A stretch of DNA of 64,000 nt from Chaunax sp. Z400 (Eukaryota; Chordata; Actinopteri; Lophiiformes; Chaunacidae). A program made the translations under genes and the position numbers. How positions within the stretch are numbered: the stretch's first letter is position 1; the number at the start of each line of letters is the position of its first letter. Where the stretch lies: positions 12,112,501 to 12,176,500 of the forward strand of contig CM075202.1 of assembly GCA_037577475.1 (NCBI GenBank), read 5' to 3'. The notes beneath the pieces were generated by a model. It ran no database searches and was not told the DNA's origin. It saw only the letters and a program-made list of their open reading frames with translations. This document shows, piece after piece, positions 27,035 through 38,845 of the stretch.

Positions 27035-27124
27035 CCAAGTTGGACATTGTTATGCACAGCCGTCACCATGGCCTCGAGGACCCTGAGAGGTTGTGGGTAT
27101 TTCTTCAGGGCGTCTGATTCTCCA
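27035..27124 (-). CDS. nbas: NBAS exon I (small)
   Basis: This 90-bp exon has one base completing Ser, 29 codons, then GG of a split Gly. Residues are GESDALKKYPQPLRVLEAMV and TAVHNNVQL. The acceptor is TTTCAG and the donor TTGG|GTAGGT. A 71-bp (CA)n tract on the sense strand begins 22 intervening bases into the downstream intron. Exon I is shorter than its mammalian counterpart as I recall it, and the linker around the I-J junction is divergent. Confidence 0.92.
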
Positions 27125-27611
27125 CTGAAAAACAAACCACATCACCACAATCATCTTACATACAGTAATATGTTAATTAAACTAAGCTTGTCAAATTGCC
27201 TTTATGCGTAGGAACAACACCTGAGAAAAAAAATCAAAGGCTCTCTGCTCAGAGACAGCGTGAGTTATGAAAATGTCTGGTGGAGATTTAACGTTTGAAG
27301 CGAATGCAGCTTTATAAAAATTAATCATCATGAAATTATTTAAATTCCTTAAAACATGGAGCAACAGAAAAAAAACAGTTAAAGCCGTCTCCAGTGCTAC
27401 AAGCTCACACGCTCCATGAGCATGTTGGTGATTTCACCAGGATATATAATAGTTTCACAATTTAACGCTGATTAAAGAGGCTGCTCATTTTAGATCAAGC
27501 ATAAATGAGATGGGTTTAATGGCACATAATAGTAGGTGAGCTTAAAAAGGTAATAAGTGATCTTTTCTGCAGCATCATTAGTGTATTTGCTGGTGTGGCT
27601 GTGGGCTCTGC

Positions 27612-27615
<4 letters not shown>

Positions 27616-27643
<28 letters not shown>
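27616..27643. repeat. (GT)n microsatellite
   Basis: 14 GT units. A shorter CA run at about 27756-27770 lies 110 bp to the right in inverse orientation. Confidence 0.9.
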
Positions 27644-27646
<3 letters not shown>

Positions 27647-28023
27647 CTGCAAGTCACAGGAGGAGGGCTATTTTTCACAAAGACAGAGAGGGGGGGGAAG
27701 GGTTATTTCCCCCGACTCAACTCCCCTTGGCTATTGGGCTCATGTGTGTACAAACACACACACACACATACACAAATAAACATGAACACAGACAAAATAT
27801 ATATAATCTGGGAAGAGATGGAAAGATGATGCAGTATTTTCTTCATTGCATTTTACCACTTAACATTTCCTCTTCAAAGACCAACACAGAATAGTTATGA
27901 CAGATACAAAAGATGGCCATTAGTGTGAGGCTTAGGTGTGCCTGCTGTGCCAGAGGAGAGAGAGCCAAAAACACGACCTGCTCATTCATACCTGCCAAAC
28001 ACAATGCTTCAAGAAAGCCCTGA

Positions 28024-28087
28024 AACACACACACAGACACACAGACACACAGACACACAAACACACGCACACGCACACGCACACGCG
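28024..28087. repeat. Imperfect CA-rich repeat (ACACAG / ACACGC variants)
   Basis: Tandem variants of ACAC: a block of ACAGACAC repeats, then ACACGC hexamers. It is the CA-strand partner of the TG arrays at 28231 and 28391. Confidence 0.9.
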
Positions 28088-28228
28088 AATGCATAAAGCG
28101 ACATTCATATGCAAGAGCCCGGAGTGACATGTTCAAGGGAAAGACTACCTCCAGTAAATACCTAAGGCTGTGTGTGCACCTCTCGTCCAACACACAGAAC
28201 ACACACATACAAAGACACTTACTGTGTG

Positions 28229-28230
<2 letters not shown>

Positions 28231-28284
<54 letters not shown>
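28231..28284. repeat. (TG)27 microsatellite
   Basis: 54 bp of TG, followed by a short GAGT/GTGA tetranucleotide run. Confidence 0.95.
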
Positions 28285-28288
<4 letters not shown>

Positions 28289-28388
28289 GAGTGAGTGAGT
28301 GAGATCTGGGGGGAAACAGCTGTATTAGGCTGCATTAATTATAAGAGGATAATATATCAGAGAAAGAGGAAGAGCATGCACTGCAAGA

Positions 28389-28390
<2 letters not shown>

Positions 28391-28445
<55 letters not shown>
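28391..28445. repeat. (GT)27 microsatellite
   Basis: 55 bp of perfect GT, 106 bp to the right of the preceding TG array. Confidence 0.95.
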
Positions 28446-28449
<4 letters not shown>

Positions 28450-28554
28450 TGTGTTCATAAGGAACAGTTCCTTCAAGTGTGAACTTAACAACGAACATGT
28501 GAGTATCTGTGCACGTGCTCAAGTATTTGTGGTGTGTGTACGCGTGCGTGTGTA

Positions 28555-28700
28555 AATTGCAGGTGCCATCTATCTGCACCACGCGCCATTGAGCCGCCAT
28601 AAAGAAGCAGGAAATGAGGCGGGGATCTAATCAAGGCGATTGGCAATCATTTATCAAGCCAATCAGATGACCTGATGATATCTGGCCCTGTGAGTGAAAC
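28555..28700. promoter_or_regulatory. Candidate regulatory patch (CCAAT, GATA, CCATAAA motifs)
   Basis: The repeat-free patch has GATTGGC (28638-28644) and an opposed CCAATCA (28659-28665), a TTATCA GATA-type site between them, and CCATAAA (HOX9-13-like) near 28594. The combination is suggestive but statistically weak by eye. No function is claimed. Confidence 0.2.
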
Positions 28701-29764
28701 TGTGCTCCTTGGTCTGTCATAAAGGACAAACTCTGGAAATAAGCCTTCCAGTTATTTTCAGCGTATTTTAAATGAAATCAACTTGCACTGATGCGTTTTG
28801 TTTCCTGTTTCTTGGTAACATAAAGAGTCAAATTGCAGTATGGCGTTTATGGATGTAAAGGAATACAACATGCAATTATTTTCTGTCATCCTGAAGTACA
28901 GCAGCTCTACAGACATGTCGAGGTGAATCTCTCCCTTCCTTTTGAATGCGGGGAGCAGGACAACACCAATAATATGCTGTGAATCCAACTCCCACAGGCC
29001 GCTACTGTAGATTCAATTTAACACTTCAGGCATTTGTTTTGACAACGTTTTTCCCACCAACTTGCTGAAACCAAAATGGACCAATATACAGTATATTTTC
29101 AGATAACAGCCAACAGGGATCAGGGAGTAGGTGTTGAGGTGCTCTTCAATATTTTAGAATATAAATCATAAAGGCCCCTTTTGAGGTGGATATAGATCAG
29201 ACTTGTTTTAAAAAAACATATCTTTATCTCCATATGTATGTTACCTCACCAGACATGTATGAATGGATGTTTGTAGATGATAATGTTGTTTGACAAGGTG
29301 TGACAGCGAATGTAAAAGAGATTAAAATAGGGAACAGAAGAAATATATGTACTAACCTGACAACTTGATTTTCCCCCTGCCGTCATTAGGTTTGTCTCAG
29401 TGGGCGATATCTTATGTAGCACAAGCCGAGAGCACTGTAATCTTCCAAATGTGGCCCTACTATTATTACCCATTTTCTGAACAACTTGAGGCTTAGAGTG
29501 GAGCTTCTAGTGTGCAGCTCCATTTATGATTTATAACCGAGTGAAAATAGTGAAATCTACTAAAACAAACACTAACGGCAGAGGCAGGTACAGAATTGAA
29601 AGCTGAAGCAGGAGATGCTGCTTTTTTAGCTTAAGATTAGTGCAGACTGTGGTAACTATGACTAAAATCTAGAGAAGCAGTTAATTTTTATCAGACTTAT
29701 GACATTAATACTAAAAAGTTGAACGTTAACTAATATCTTAATATTTTGGCAACCAAAAACAATA

Positions 29765-29930
29765 CTTTGTACTTTTTTTCTGCTGGGTTACAGAAAAACT
29801 ACTGATTTGATTTTCTTTAAACTTGGTGGAAGGGTGTAGCAAGGGCCAAGGGAAAAAACATTCAATTTTAGACTGAATCCAATTCACAGGGAAAATACAC
29901 AGATTATTTTTCACTTTCAATGAGTAGGAT
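29765..29930 (+). repeat. Dispersed teleost repeat relic, body part
   Basis: The segments AAAAACTACTGATTTGATTT, AAACTTGGTGGAAGGGTGTA, GCAAGGGCCAAGG and a terminal ATTATTTTTCACTTTCA match the body of a very common fish interspersed repeat. They also match the minus-strand copy at 20975-21090 in this window. Confidence 0.65.
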
Positions 29931-30802
29931 TGGTTTGCATGATGGCCCCTGGCCCCTGACACACACACACACCTGCAGCTCTTTATACATCCATGACATA
30001 GACAGAGCAGAGAGAGATGAAGACAATGATGTAACGTGATCGCTACATTACTAACCCATAAGTCTGATCTCACACCCTGTGAACTGTTATTGACTGGGGG
30101 CTACAACCTTACTATACAAAGGCTGCTGCACAGAAAAGCCCCCGACACAGAAAAATAATAATAATTCAAAGAAAATAAAGGCACATGCATGGTCTCTGCA
30201 GATACTGCCACACACTTCTATTAATTGAGAGGTGATGCTGACACTTCAGCTGTGAACAACCATATTTTGACATAATTGGAATACTTTTGGAAACACATCC
30301 ACATACGCAGTGGTTGCAGATTTGCATATCATTGATGAGAAAACTGGCCTTGGCTCTGCGAGTGCCCTTGTTTAAAATGTCTCACTTTGAAAATACCAGC
30401 AGAGACTCCAGGAAGTCAGTGAGCCCAGCCATATGACTTTGCATGTTTTCACATATCAATTTGCATCAAATCTGTCATTTGTTTATTATTGAGGTTCAAA
30501 GAGGCCCTTTAGAGAGCGCGAGTCCAGCAGTTTCCCCCTACCTCCAGTCTTTACTCTAAGCTAACCACCTTGTGACTCCAGCTCCATAGTTGGTGCACAG
30601 ACATTGGAGTGTTAATGATGTTAATGATTTTCTCATCCAACTCCCGGCAAGACAGCAATCAAGTCTATTTTCCAAAATGCTGAACTGAACTCCTTCAAGT
30701 GTTTGTATCCATGTGTATTGACAAGCCTTAATTTGATGTTGCCACCTCAGAGTTAGTTTTCTACTGTGTACATTTTGGTCAAATAGAGCAAACAGAAAAT
30801 AC

Positions 30803-30993
30803 CTGAGTGCCGCCACGACTCTCTCCACTGCATCACAAAGCACCATTTTAACAGACAGGTCTTGAGGTCCAACAGCCACCTGCAGGAGCTTTCCAATGTG
30901 ATCCAGAGGCTGCCCATCAGTGGCCATGGTGACCGCCAGCTCATGCACTTTTGATCTCTCAGATCGGGACAGATCATAAAGATCAGTGTAGTG
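30803..30993 (-). CDS. nbas: NBAS exon H
   Basis: This 191-bp exon has 63 codons plus AG. It contains HYTDLYDLSRSERSKVHELA, TDGQPLDHIGKLLQVAVGPQ and DAVERVVAAL. The acceptor is GTATTCCAG and the donor CTCAG|GTATTT. The trailing AG plus T from exon I gives Ser (AAL-S-GESD), matching the 'SALSGG' region of other vertebrates as I recall it. Confidence 0.95.
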
Positions 30994-31689
30994 CTGGAAT
31001 ACAGACATAAAACAAAAGTGTAAGAGTTCAAACGTTTTTGACATGACAAGGAAAATATCTCACCTTCAAAAAAACAGAGAAACAGTATATAGGTGGCACA
31101 CGACTTCATAATATAGAAGCTCACATCCTGGGTCAAAAATTAAACAATTTGAAAACAAGAAATGATGAGATAACACAGAAAACACACCAGAAATAGGAGG
31201 AATAATATTATATTATATTTCAGAGATCGGAATTGAAGTTAAAAAAAAATAAAGGAAAGAAGTGCAGTTCTGGACTAAGAAGTGCAAAGTTTAGTTTGTT
31301 GCCGAGAGCTTTGTTCACTACAGGTATTAACCCTGAGGGCAGCGCTGGCCTGAACCGGCTCACCCTCTACAACGTCCTGCTCTGCTTTTCTTGTTTTCCT
31401 CTCATCCAACAGCTCAGAGTCTCAACCTGGAGAGCTGGAAATGGCGTTTGGTTTTGTGTATGTGTGTGTCAGTCTGAATGTGTGGTTTTTGTTTTGTTTT
31501 TGTTCTTGTTTTTACAGTCTGAAAAGTAACTGGTGATGAAAGCTGTCTGACAAGTGTGGTAGGATAGAAGTTTAATGTTGAATACAATGGAAAGCCTCAA
31601 TTAATATATATAATTTATGCTTAAGTAGGTTGACTTTGCTTATCCTGCCAATATTGCCTTTTTTTTACATCTAGGAAAGGTTATGATCT

Positions 31690-31870
31690 TTGTACCCAAG
31701 ATGTTCAATGGGAGATGCTGAGCGTTCATCGATTCCCTGTAGTCTCTGATCAAGACATTGACTCAATCAGCATATGCATTGAACTCAGACAAGGGTGTCC
31801 TATGTCACCTCTCCTGTTTGTAATATTCATTGACAGGATATTTATATGCATATGATATGCAGCATTCCTG
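31690..31870 (+). pseudogene. Non-LTR retrotransposon reverse transcriptase fragment
   Basis: Plus-strand translation from 31781 reads ELRQGCPMSPLLFVIFIDRI, the conserved RT segment just before the catalytic ADD box (G-x-RQGCPxSPLLF). The sequence decays before an intact ADD motif. It is of CR1/Rex or I-like type as I recall such LINEs in fish. Only about 180 bp are recognisable. Confidence 0.75.
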
Positions 31871-32984
31871 ATGCTATGATCATGATATTCAATGGCAGAA
31901 TATCAAGGCTTAACTGAAGATTAAAAAGTGTCTGATTGGGTTACATTTCAGGGGCATCATTGATTTTTGTAGATAATGATCACTGTGAATTCTCAGTAGA
32001 TGAGTGTGACACAGTCTGGGAGTCAGGTGTGAGACCATGACTGTTTCCTGGAAATATGTAGAAAAGCATCTTTAGCACCTGACCTTTGCACATGCAAAAC
32101 AGATCGGCAGCCGGCACAGATCAAGTAATGCCAATTCCCATGAAATTTGCTATTCCCTGATTAATTCTTACATTCTTTTGTGGATGGTCAAACCACTGGT
32201 TTTGCTTTTTCTTCTTTGAGTAGTATTGAGGTTTACTGGTTTTGCTTCCAGTTTGCAACCTCTCCCTCTCTGGCTCTGTTGCAGAGATACATAATGTGGC
32301 CAATGTTGCCAAATTCTAATGAAACTACACAGGAAGGAACTCTGAGCAAGCCCAGGAGACGATGGAGGCAGTTTCTGGAGAAAAAAAACAAATTGGTACT
32401 GAAATGTTGTACTTTGAAGCCTAATCAACAATGTCATTACACTTTATAGTACTAGATTCATTGTACCTGATATCAAAGGAACATGGGAAGGTTTTAAAAC
32501 AGAACTGTGCTAAATTATACACTAATTTTTCCACAGCAGTTATCTTTTCAAAACTATTTTCTGGACCCCAACCCATGCGTTCAAGAACACTAAATCATTG
32601 TAGCATATACAATAGCCACAGTGTGTAATTTAGTGTCCTCGTGGCAGATCGAGGCGCCTGTGGTGGATTCCTCTAAGATCCACTATTATTTCCAGCAGCT
32701 GGTAACACACACTTGATAAATGACCACAGTATTACCAAACAGAGCCTACAAGGCTCCTTCTATCCATCCTTCTCTACCTATCTGCCCTTTCCTGGTTCTT
32801 ATATCATTTTATCTATCTCCAAGGAAACAAACATTTCCTGCACCAGTAGGAAAGTTACATTGTGGAGGGTGGACTGTGTGTGTGTTTGGTTACTTTCAGG
32901 GGTAATTTCAGACCAAAGACCAGCTATTTTGGGGATGGCTGGTGCAATGAACATGTACCCCAAACAGATGATTTGTGTGGCAGT

Positions 32985-33103
32985 ATTTGAGGTTAGGGCT
33001 GGGTTAAGGTTAGCGTCGTGGAAGTACTGGTTGTGGTTAGAGTCTGGGTCTCCAGGAGAAAAATGTAAGTCTATGTTATTTCCCCGAAAGTGACCAAACT
33101 ACA

Positions 33104-33105
<2 letters not shown>
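32985..33105 (+). repeat. Microsatellite-linked dispersed repeat
   Basis: The pattern GGTTAGGGCTGGGTTAAGGTTAGC, then GGTCTCCAGGAGAAAAATGT, then AAGTCTATG leads directly into (TG)n. This is a recurrent fish repeat unit (gggttagggttagggtctccaggaaatgaatgtaagtcaatg…tgtgtg) that I recognise by pattern. Confidence 0.5.

Positions 33106-33174
<69 letters not shown>
33106..33174. repeat. (TG)34 microsatellite
   Basis: 69 bp of perfect TG. It is complementary to the CA array 156 bp to the right. Confidence 0.97.
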
Positions 33175-33176
<2 letters not shown>

Positions 33177-33329
33177 CTTTGACTTTAGTCTAAAGCTATT
33201 ACGCAGTTATTACACGAGAGTATGCGCTTTAAAACCAGGTAAAAAATACTGTAAACTTAGAGTGGTCAGAAATGACCACATTTCTCTGATATTTTATCAT
33301 CTCATAGCAACATTGTTTCTAGCCCACAG

Positions 33330-33436
<107 letters not shown>

Positions 33437-34392
33437 GGGGTAAGTCAGCGTGACTTTGTTTAATGAGATACAGCATGGCATACACCCTTGTATGTACGGT
33501 CATGTGAAAGGGCTCATTTGAAACGGCAGCTCATAGTTTTACATTAACATACGTTTCACTAGTCCTGGTGAGGCTGAGGAGTGCTTAGTCAAGCAGAACC
33601 ACCCTAGAAACATACAACACATACACACACAAGAGCAAACGGACAATGTGTGCATGTCCAAATAAAGGTCACCCCAGATGTGAGTGATCAAGTGTGTGTA
33701 CTCATGTGTCTAAAATGTTTGAAAGAGTCACTTCATCAAAAGAGTTTTCTAGAATTACTATCGGCTACATTTACCAGTTAAGAAGAAGGAAGACCTACCT
33801 GTCCCATGTAGATGGGAATTACAGTAGGCTATGCCACAAAACCTCATCATAAAGTAGGTGATTAGCTTTATCCAAAGTAAGAATTCTGCCCTATTAATAT
33901 TAAAAAGCTAAACATTTTTTGTATGATAGGTGGATTAATTTAATTTAAATTTTTGCATCACTTTTAATGAAAGTCAAAAGTTGGCTACTTTGAAGAATCT
34001 AAAATATTAAACATATTTTATGTTTTTCCTACTTTTTTGTTTATAACATAATTCCATATCTCTTGTTTCATTGTTTTGGCATCTTCAGTATTGTTGTACA
34101 ATGTAGAAAATAAAGAAAAATAAAGAAAACCTCTGACTGATACTGTATATTTACAATTTACAGATAAAGCTCTGAACTGATCAATAAAGATGATTTAGAC
34201 AAAAGACTTACTATGACTCACAAAGGCATAAAAGCAGCAAATGATCTAGGTGTCTCTTTACATTAAATAACAGGAAAATCTTTATTGAACTTTTTATGTT
34301 CTTTTAATCACTAATTTACCACATACTTAGACAGAGGACAATTTCTTCCTCTTAAAATAAGACAGCATATGTGTCAAGCAGATGGGGCCTAC

Positions 34393-34617
34393 CTGCTGGC
34401 TGTCTTTGAGTGACATAATGAAAGCATGGCTCATGGTGTCCAGGTGGGCTTGTGATTGCTGCAGGTGTGCTAGAGCCTCATCAAAAGTCATCCCTGCTGG
34501 GTCCGTCCCTTCCTGCTCCCCACCACCATCGCCTCCTCTCTTCTTCGTCTTCTCTCCCAGTTGGCGAAGGGCTTTGGTGGCTCGCTTTATCACCTCTGAC
34601 CTTGCCTGAATGCTGAG
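34393..34617 (-). CDS. nbas: NBAS exon G
   Basis: This 225-bp exon is 75 codons, phase 0 at both ends. It opens LSIQARSEVIKRATKALRQL, runs through a charged low-complexity linker (KTKKRGGDGGGEQEG, about codons 23-37) and ends in ALAHLQQSQAHLDTMSHAFI…SLKDSQQ. The acceptor is CATCTCCAG and the donor CAG|GTAGGC. Linker length and composition differ from the acidic/lysine linker I recall in mammals. The flanking helices are conserved. Confidence 0.95.
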
Positions 34618-36175
34618 CTGGAGATGGGATACGGGAGGCAGAATGAGCAGAGGGAGGAATGCAGGAAGGAAAAGAAAGCAAAGCAAAGCATATTTAACAA
34701 ATAGAAATAGAGCTGTACATGTCAAGTGCATTGATTTCAAACTTAACATAGTGAGGACATGCAGGTATAATCCCATCTATCTGCACAGAAATACCACCAG
34801 GAACACGAATAGCATGTGTGAGGTGGGTCTCTGTGTGTTTGTGTGTGTCAGAAAGAGATCGTAGCTGGAAGCGTGGTGTAATTGATTCAGTCCAGTGAGA
34901 GAAGGTTGACCATTCATAGGGAGAAGAGACAGCCTTCGGCTGTAGAAGGTTTTACTCTCTCTTACTTATAAATCATCCAACTTCACATTTCCAGCTATCA
35001 GCACTTTTCTCTACCAGGAAAGGTTGATAACAAAAAGGGGGTTTCCTTACAGCTACAATTCTTTTTAAAGGTTAAGCATGTATATACATTTGTGGATGAT
35101 TGTGTACATAGTGGGTTAGCCAATCAGATGTAGGCATTCCCTAAAGGGCAAGGTCTGAAAACAGGCTACAGATTAAGCAAGGGAGGATGCTTTCACTAAA
35201 GATAATATCTAAGATCAATGCCTCAGAGAGGGGTAAAATGCCAACACTCTCATTTTCCCTACAAAAGATATGTCCAGGAGGTAAGCTAAGTCCCAGCCAT
35301 CCATCTAAACTCTTAGCATTCTGGGAAATGGATAAATCCATTGTGAGAGGCAATGGAGTTGTAAAAGGTCAGATGCATTGCTAACAAAGAGAAAGGTTGA
35401 TATTTTCATTTTGGATTTTAAAAAAAAGATCAAAAAAGAGAAGGAGGATGAAGGAAGAGGGGGTGAACGGTGGGTTTCTGAGAGATAATCTGCAAGTTAA
35501 AAGGTACGGTGGGAAAACTGCCTGCTGGGAAATGGAGTTTAATGGGCTCTGGAAAAGAGAGCGATCAATTAGCTCTTGCAGTGTCACAGGGAAAGAGAGG
35601 GTGCATAGGACAGAAGTGGAAGAAGGTGTGGGGAGAGAGGAGGTGGCAGTGTGCCAGCATGAGGGGGGAAAAACAGTGGGCTACTATTGATAAGATGCAC
35701 TGGGGCACTTTAGGTCCTCTGCAGGACAATATTTCAAAGAGCTGTAATTATACAGCTGATATTTCTTGTGCTATTTCATAATTTATATTATAAATCATGG
35801 CCAGAATGTGGTTTCAGGCAACAGATTGTGAACATAATAATATATTTAACATTAGGAAGGGCTTTTAATGTTCAAGAAATTGAGCCAGAGACAACTGGTC
35901 AGGAGATGACAGGCACAGAGTCAGTGACAGTTTGAGTCGTTTTAGACACCATGAATCCTGTCTGGGTGACCGCCTTGAACAAACTTCAGGACCTTCTGTG
36001 CTGCAGTAACAAGTTGTCCATCTGCCAAACTCCCACCAGTTGCTGTCTGAGATGTTAAAGAAAATTCATACTGTGTCTGACTACTTTTCCTGTTTTCTCT
36101 CTGGCATACATTAATTTGCATGAAAAATATGTCTGAAAAAAAAAATAAAACATCAAACAGCTCATGTAAACTTAC
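34618..36175 (-). other. NBAS intron F-G (1.56 kb)
   Basis: No repeats or genes were recognised. 35400-35690 is purine-rich on the plus strand. Confidence 0.7.
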
Positions 36176-36516
36176 ATGTTTGGCTGCATCAGGGGAAAAG
36201 GTGATGCTATCCAGGAAGTTGATTGCGTCAAAAGGGACCAGCCTGTCCAAGTATTTGGCACAGGTGTCGTATGCATGGAGGTAGTCCTGGTCGGCGTTGG
36301 GGGGCCTCTTTAGCAACTGGGGGTCTCCTTTCCAAAACAGCTTCTGAAGCCACACTGCATGGACTGCACTGGGGGATACTGTTGCGCCTCCACCACCAGG
36401 CACAGGCAGCCGATTAGCAAGTTTGGAGATAGACAGCACGTTCTGACTAGTTAGAACTGGTTGTAGAGCGGCCAGCGGATCCAACGATTCATCAGTCAGC
36501 TTGCGGTAGTCCAAAC
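36176..36516 (-). CDS. nbas: NBAS exon F (largest in window)
   Basis: This 341-bp exon has two bases completing Gly and 113 codons, ending in phase 0. The order is LDYRKLTDESLDPLAALQPV, LTSQNVLSISKLANRL, a Gly-rich turn PVPGGGGATV, then SPSAVHAVWLQKLFWKGD, HAYDTCAKYLDRL and ITFSPDAAKH. The acceptor is CTCTCTTGCAG and the donor CAT|GTAAGT. This is the block that identified the gene. The open frame continues past the donor, but that extension lacks similarity and is intronic. Confidence 0.97.
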
Positions 36517-37119
36517 CTGCAAGAGAGAGACAGTGTATTGTTTAGAAATCTGAACTCTATTAAACATAAATGTATGCTGACATCCCAGCGATGTGTTTTC
36601 CTCTACATTTGGAGTGTTTCATTGTCTTTGTGCACATGACTTACTGTAGCAAATGGACCTGATTATTGTGATAATGCTGTATAATCTCACATATTTAATG
36701 GTTTCTGAAGGACAATGATCAAAAGTCCGATGCCATAACACCATAACACAACCACAGCCTCAATGTATTTTTTTTTTACCTCTACTCTTTAAAATAATAA
36801 ATTACATGTACTTTAAAATCAAGAAAAGAACATTTTCAGGTATTGAACATACAGTAGTAGCTCATACTATATATATTTTCATTTGCCAAGGCAAAAATAA
36901 TGGCTGAATCATGTGAGAGCCGTAGCGTTCAGACACTTAAAGTACTGTCTGAGCACTTCACTGTTCAGAAAGTGGCACTTAACAGAAAATCCTATTCTAA
37001 TATATTTCACACTACACTTTTATACACCCAAAAATATAAAGACAATATTTTAGCTTTTGCCCACATTCATCAAAAGTTCAAGTAAAACATTTTTTTCACA
37101 CACAAATTTGCTAAATTCC

Positions 37120-37470
37120 CTGTAGCTAAGAATCATTCATTTTGCTCCCATAAGCCATTTCCAGTGTTGTCTCTGATAATGTGGCGATACATCTGACCGG
37201 CTTCACAACCTCAGATCATGTGTAACCAACGCGAGCCCAGGACCCCCACATCCAACTTCTTCACATTCACCAGGCCTGCTCAACCAAATAATTTCTATGT
37301 AAACTGTCAGAAACCATCTCAGGGAAGCTCATCTGAGTGTTCTTCGTCCTCTCTGGGGTCTTGACCTAGATGCAGGTTATCGATGTAACAAACTTGAATG
37401 GGCAAATGCTCACCCTCTATCGCATCTGACACTATGGAGAAGTGTGGGCAATATTGCAAGAATCTGGCAA
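37120..37470 (+). pseudogene. Tc1/mariner-like transposase relic
   Basis: The nucleotide pattern reads through a helix-turn-helix and linker: NFYVNCQKPSQGSSSE in one frame, with the restored register visible as VRNRLREAHLS-like, LDLDAGYR and LEWANAH segments in others. The TCAGAAACCATCTCAGGGAAGCTCATC stretch and ATGGGCAAATGCTCA are typical of a fish Tc1-like family that I recognise. It has several frameshifts and stops and no intact DDE box. Confidence 0.65.
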
Positions 37471-38220
37471 CACTATAAATATGATGATACAGTAGTAACA
37501 ATTCAATATACTGCAATGCTGTAAGCAAGGTTTGTTTGCTTCATCAGCCTGTGTTCTTTGTAGTTGTGCCAGCGATATATGCTTAAATTCATCCTGTCTC
37601 AGTTGACGTTGTTACATTGGAGTGGAAGACTCAAATGGCTGAAGATGGATTACAACACTGTGATTTGGCTGTTGAGGATTTAACACATGATGAAACACAG
37701 CCATAAATCTTTGCATGTAGAATATTGAATAAATAAGTGTTTTTAAGAATCAATACAGTAGTGAATCAGTGTTGTTTTGGGGGTATTTGTGACCATATAA
37801 AGCACATCTATAATCCCAGACATGTGAAATCCACAGTTCCACACCTGAAAGAAAGATGCCTTCAGTCATTACCTTCGACTTGTGAAAAATGGTGCAAAAA
37901 GCAAAAGTGGTGTATTTATATTTCTGTTAAGTTTATGTATACATTACATACTATAAGTATGTATTCAAATATGGTATGTGCAAACGATACAGCATTTGCA
38001 GGATACTTAGTGATTTTGATATGCATAAGTTGCTCAATATGCCATTACATGACAGAAATGGGTGAAGAAGAAATGCACAGAAGAGTAAGAGGTTGCCACA
38101 AATCCCTGCATGTGTGAAAGTTGTGCTGTCTGTCTGTGTCTGCATGCATCTGAGTCCAGTTTGTCAGTGGATCTGTCTGTATAAATCATACTGCCACTAA
38201 ACCATTGCTATACACTTTAT

Positions 38221-38254
38221 GTGTGTGTGTGTCTGTGTGTGTGTGTGTGTGTGT
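38221..38254. repeat. (TG)n microsatellite with one TC interruption
   Basis: About 16 TG units. A separate imperfect CA run lies at 38418-38442. Confidence 0.9.
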
Positions 38255-38763
38255 ATCAGAGACAGAGAAAGAGAGTGTGTAGTGCTCTTGGTCTCTAGTG
38301 TAGACAGACACATTAGTGTGGCAACACCGTAGCCTGTCTGGCCTTTAAATATTTAACACTGGTCTTCCTGTTGGGAAGGTTCAGTCAACGCTGCTCGGAA
38401 TCCCTCAAACAAAAACTCACACACACACACACACATACACACAAGAACACACAAACAGATACACACACGAAAGGCCCAGGGGGACACTTAAACCGCACAT
38501 AAGAGTTTCACGCACTTACACACGTACTCTCTCTTTCTGTCTCACTCCTGGCCCGCCCACTCCTTTATGTGCCCCTTTCTCTTCCACACTCAAGCAGCAT
38601 CTCATCTCCTCCCTCAGAAGAGCCCACTCAGACAGTCACTTGGTACGATGTCTGAAACCCTGATGAATATACCTGTCTCTACCCTATTTGAATGCGTGTC
38701 TGTGTTTATGTGTGTCTGCTCAGGACAGCAGATGAGTAGTTTTGATTGGGTCTCTCTCTGTCT

Positions 38764-38768
<5 letters not shown>

Positions 38769-38844
<76 letters not shown>
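38769..38844. repeat. (TG)n microsatellite, imperfect
   Basis: About 75 bp of TG with TC and GC interruptions, flanked by CTGT repeats on the left. Confidence 0.92.

Positions 38845-38845
<1 letters not shown>

Larger units (their letters stand above)
27125..30802 (-). other. NBAS intron H-I (3.7 kb)
   Basis: It contains a dense cluster of TG and CA microsatellites (27616-28445), a motif-rich patch at 28555-28700 and a dispersed-repeat relic at 29765-29930. No genes were recognised. Confidence 0.7.

Noticed and set aside
35942..36175. Extension of NBAS exon F past its donor
   Set aside because: The consensus GTAAGT donor at 36175 and the in-frame junction to exon G show this is intron. The extension has no NBAS similarity.
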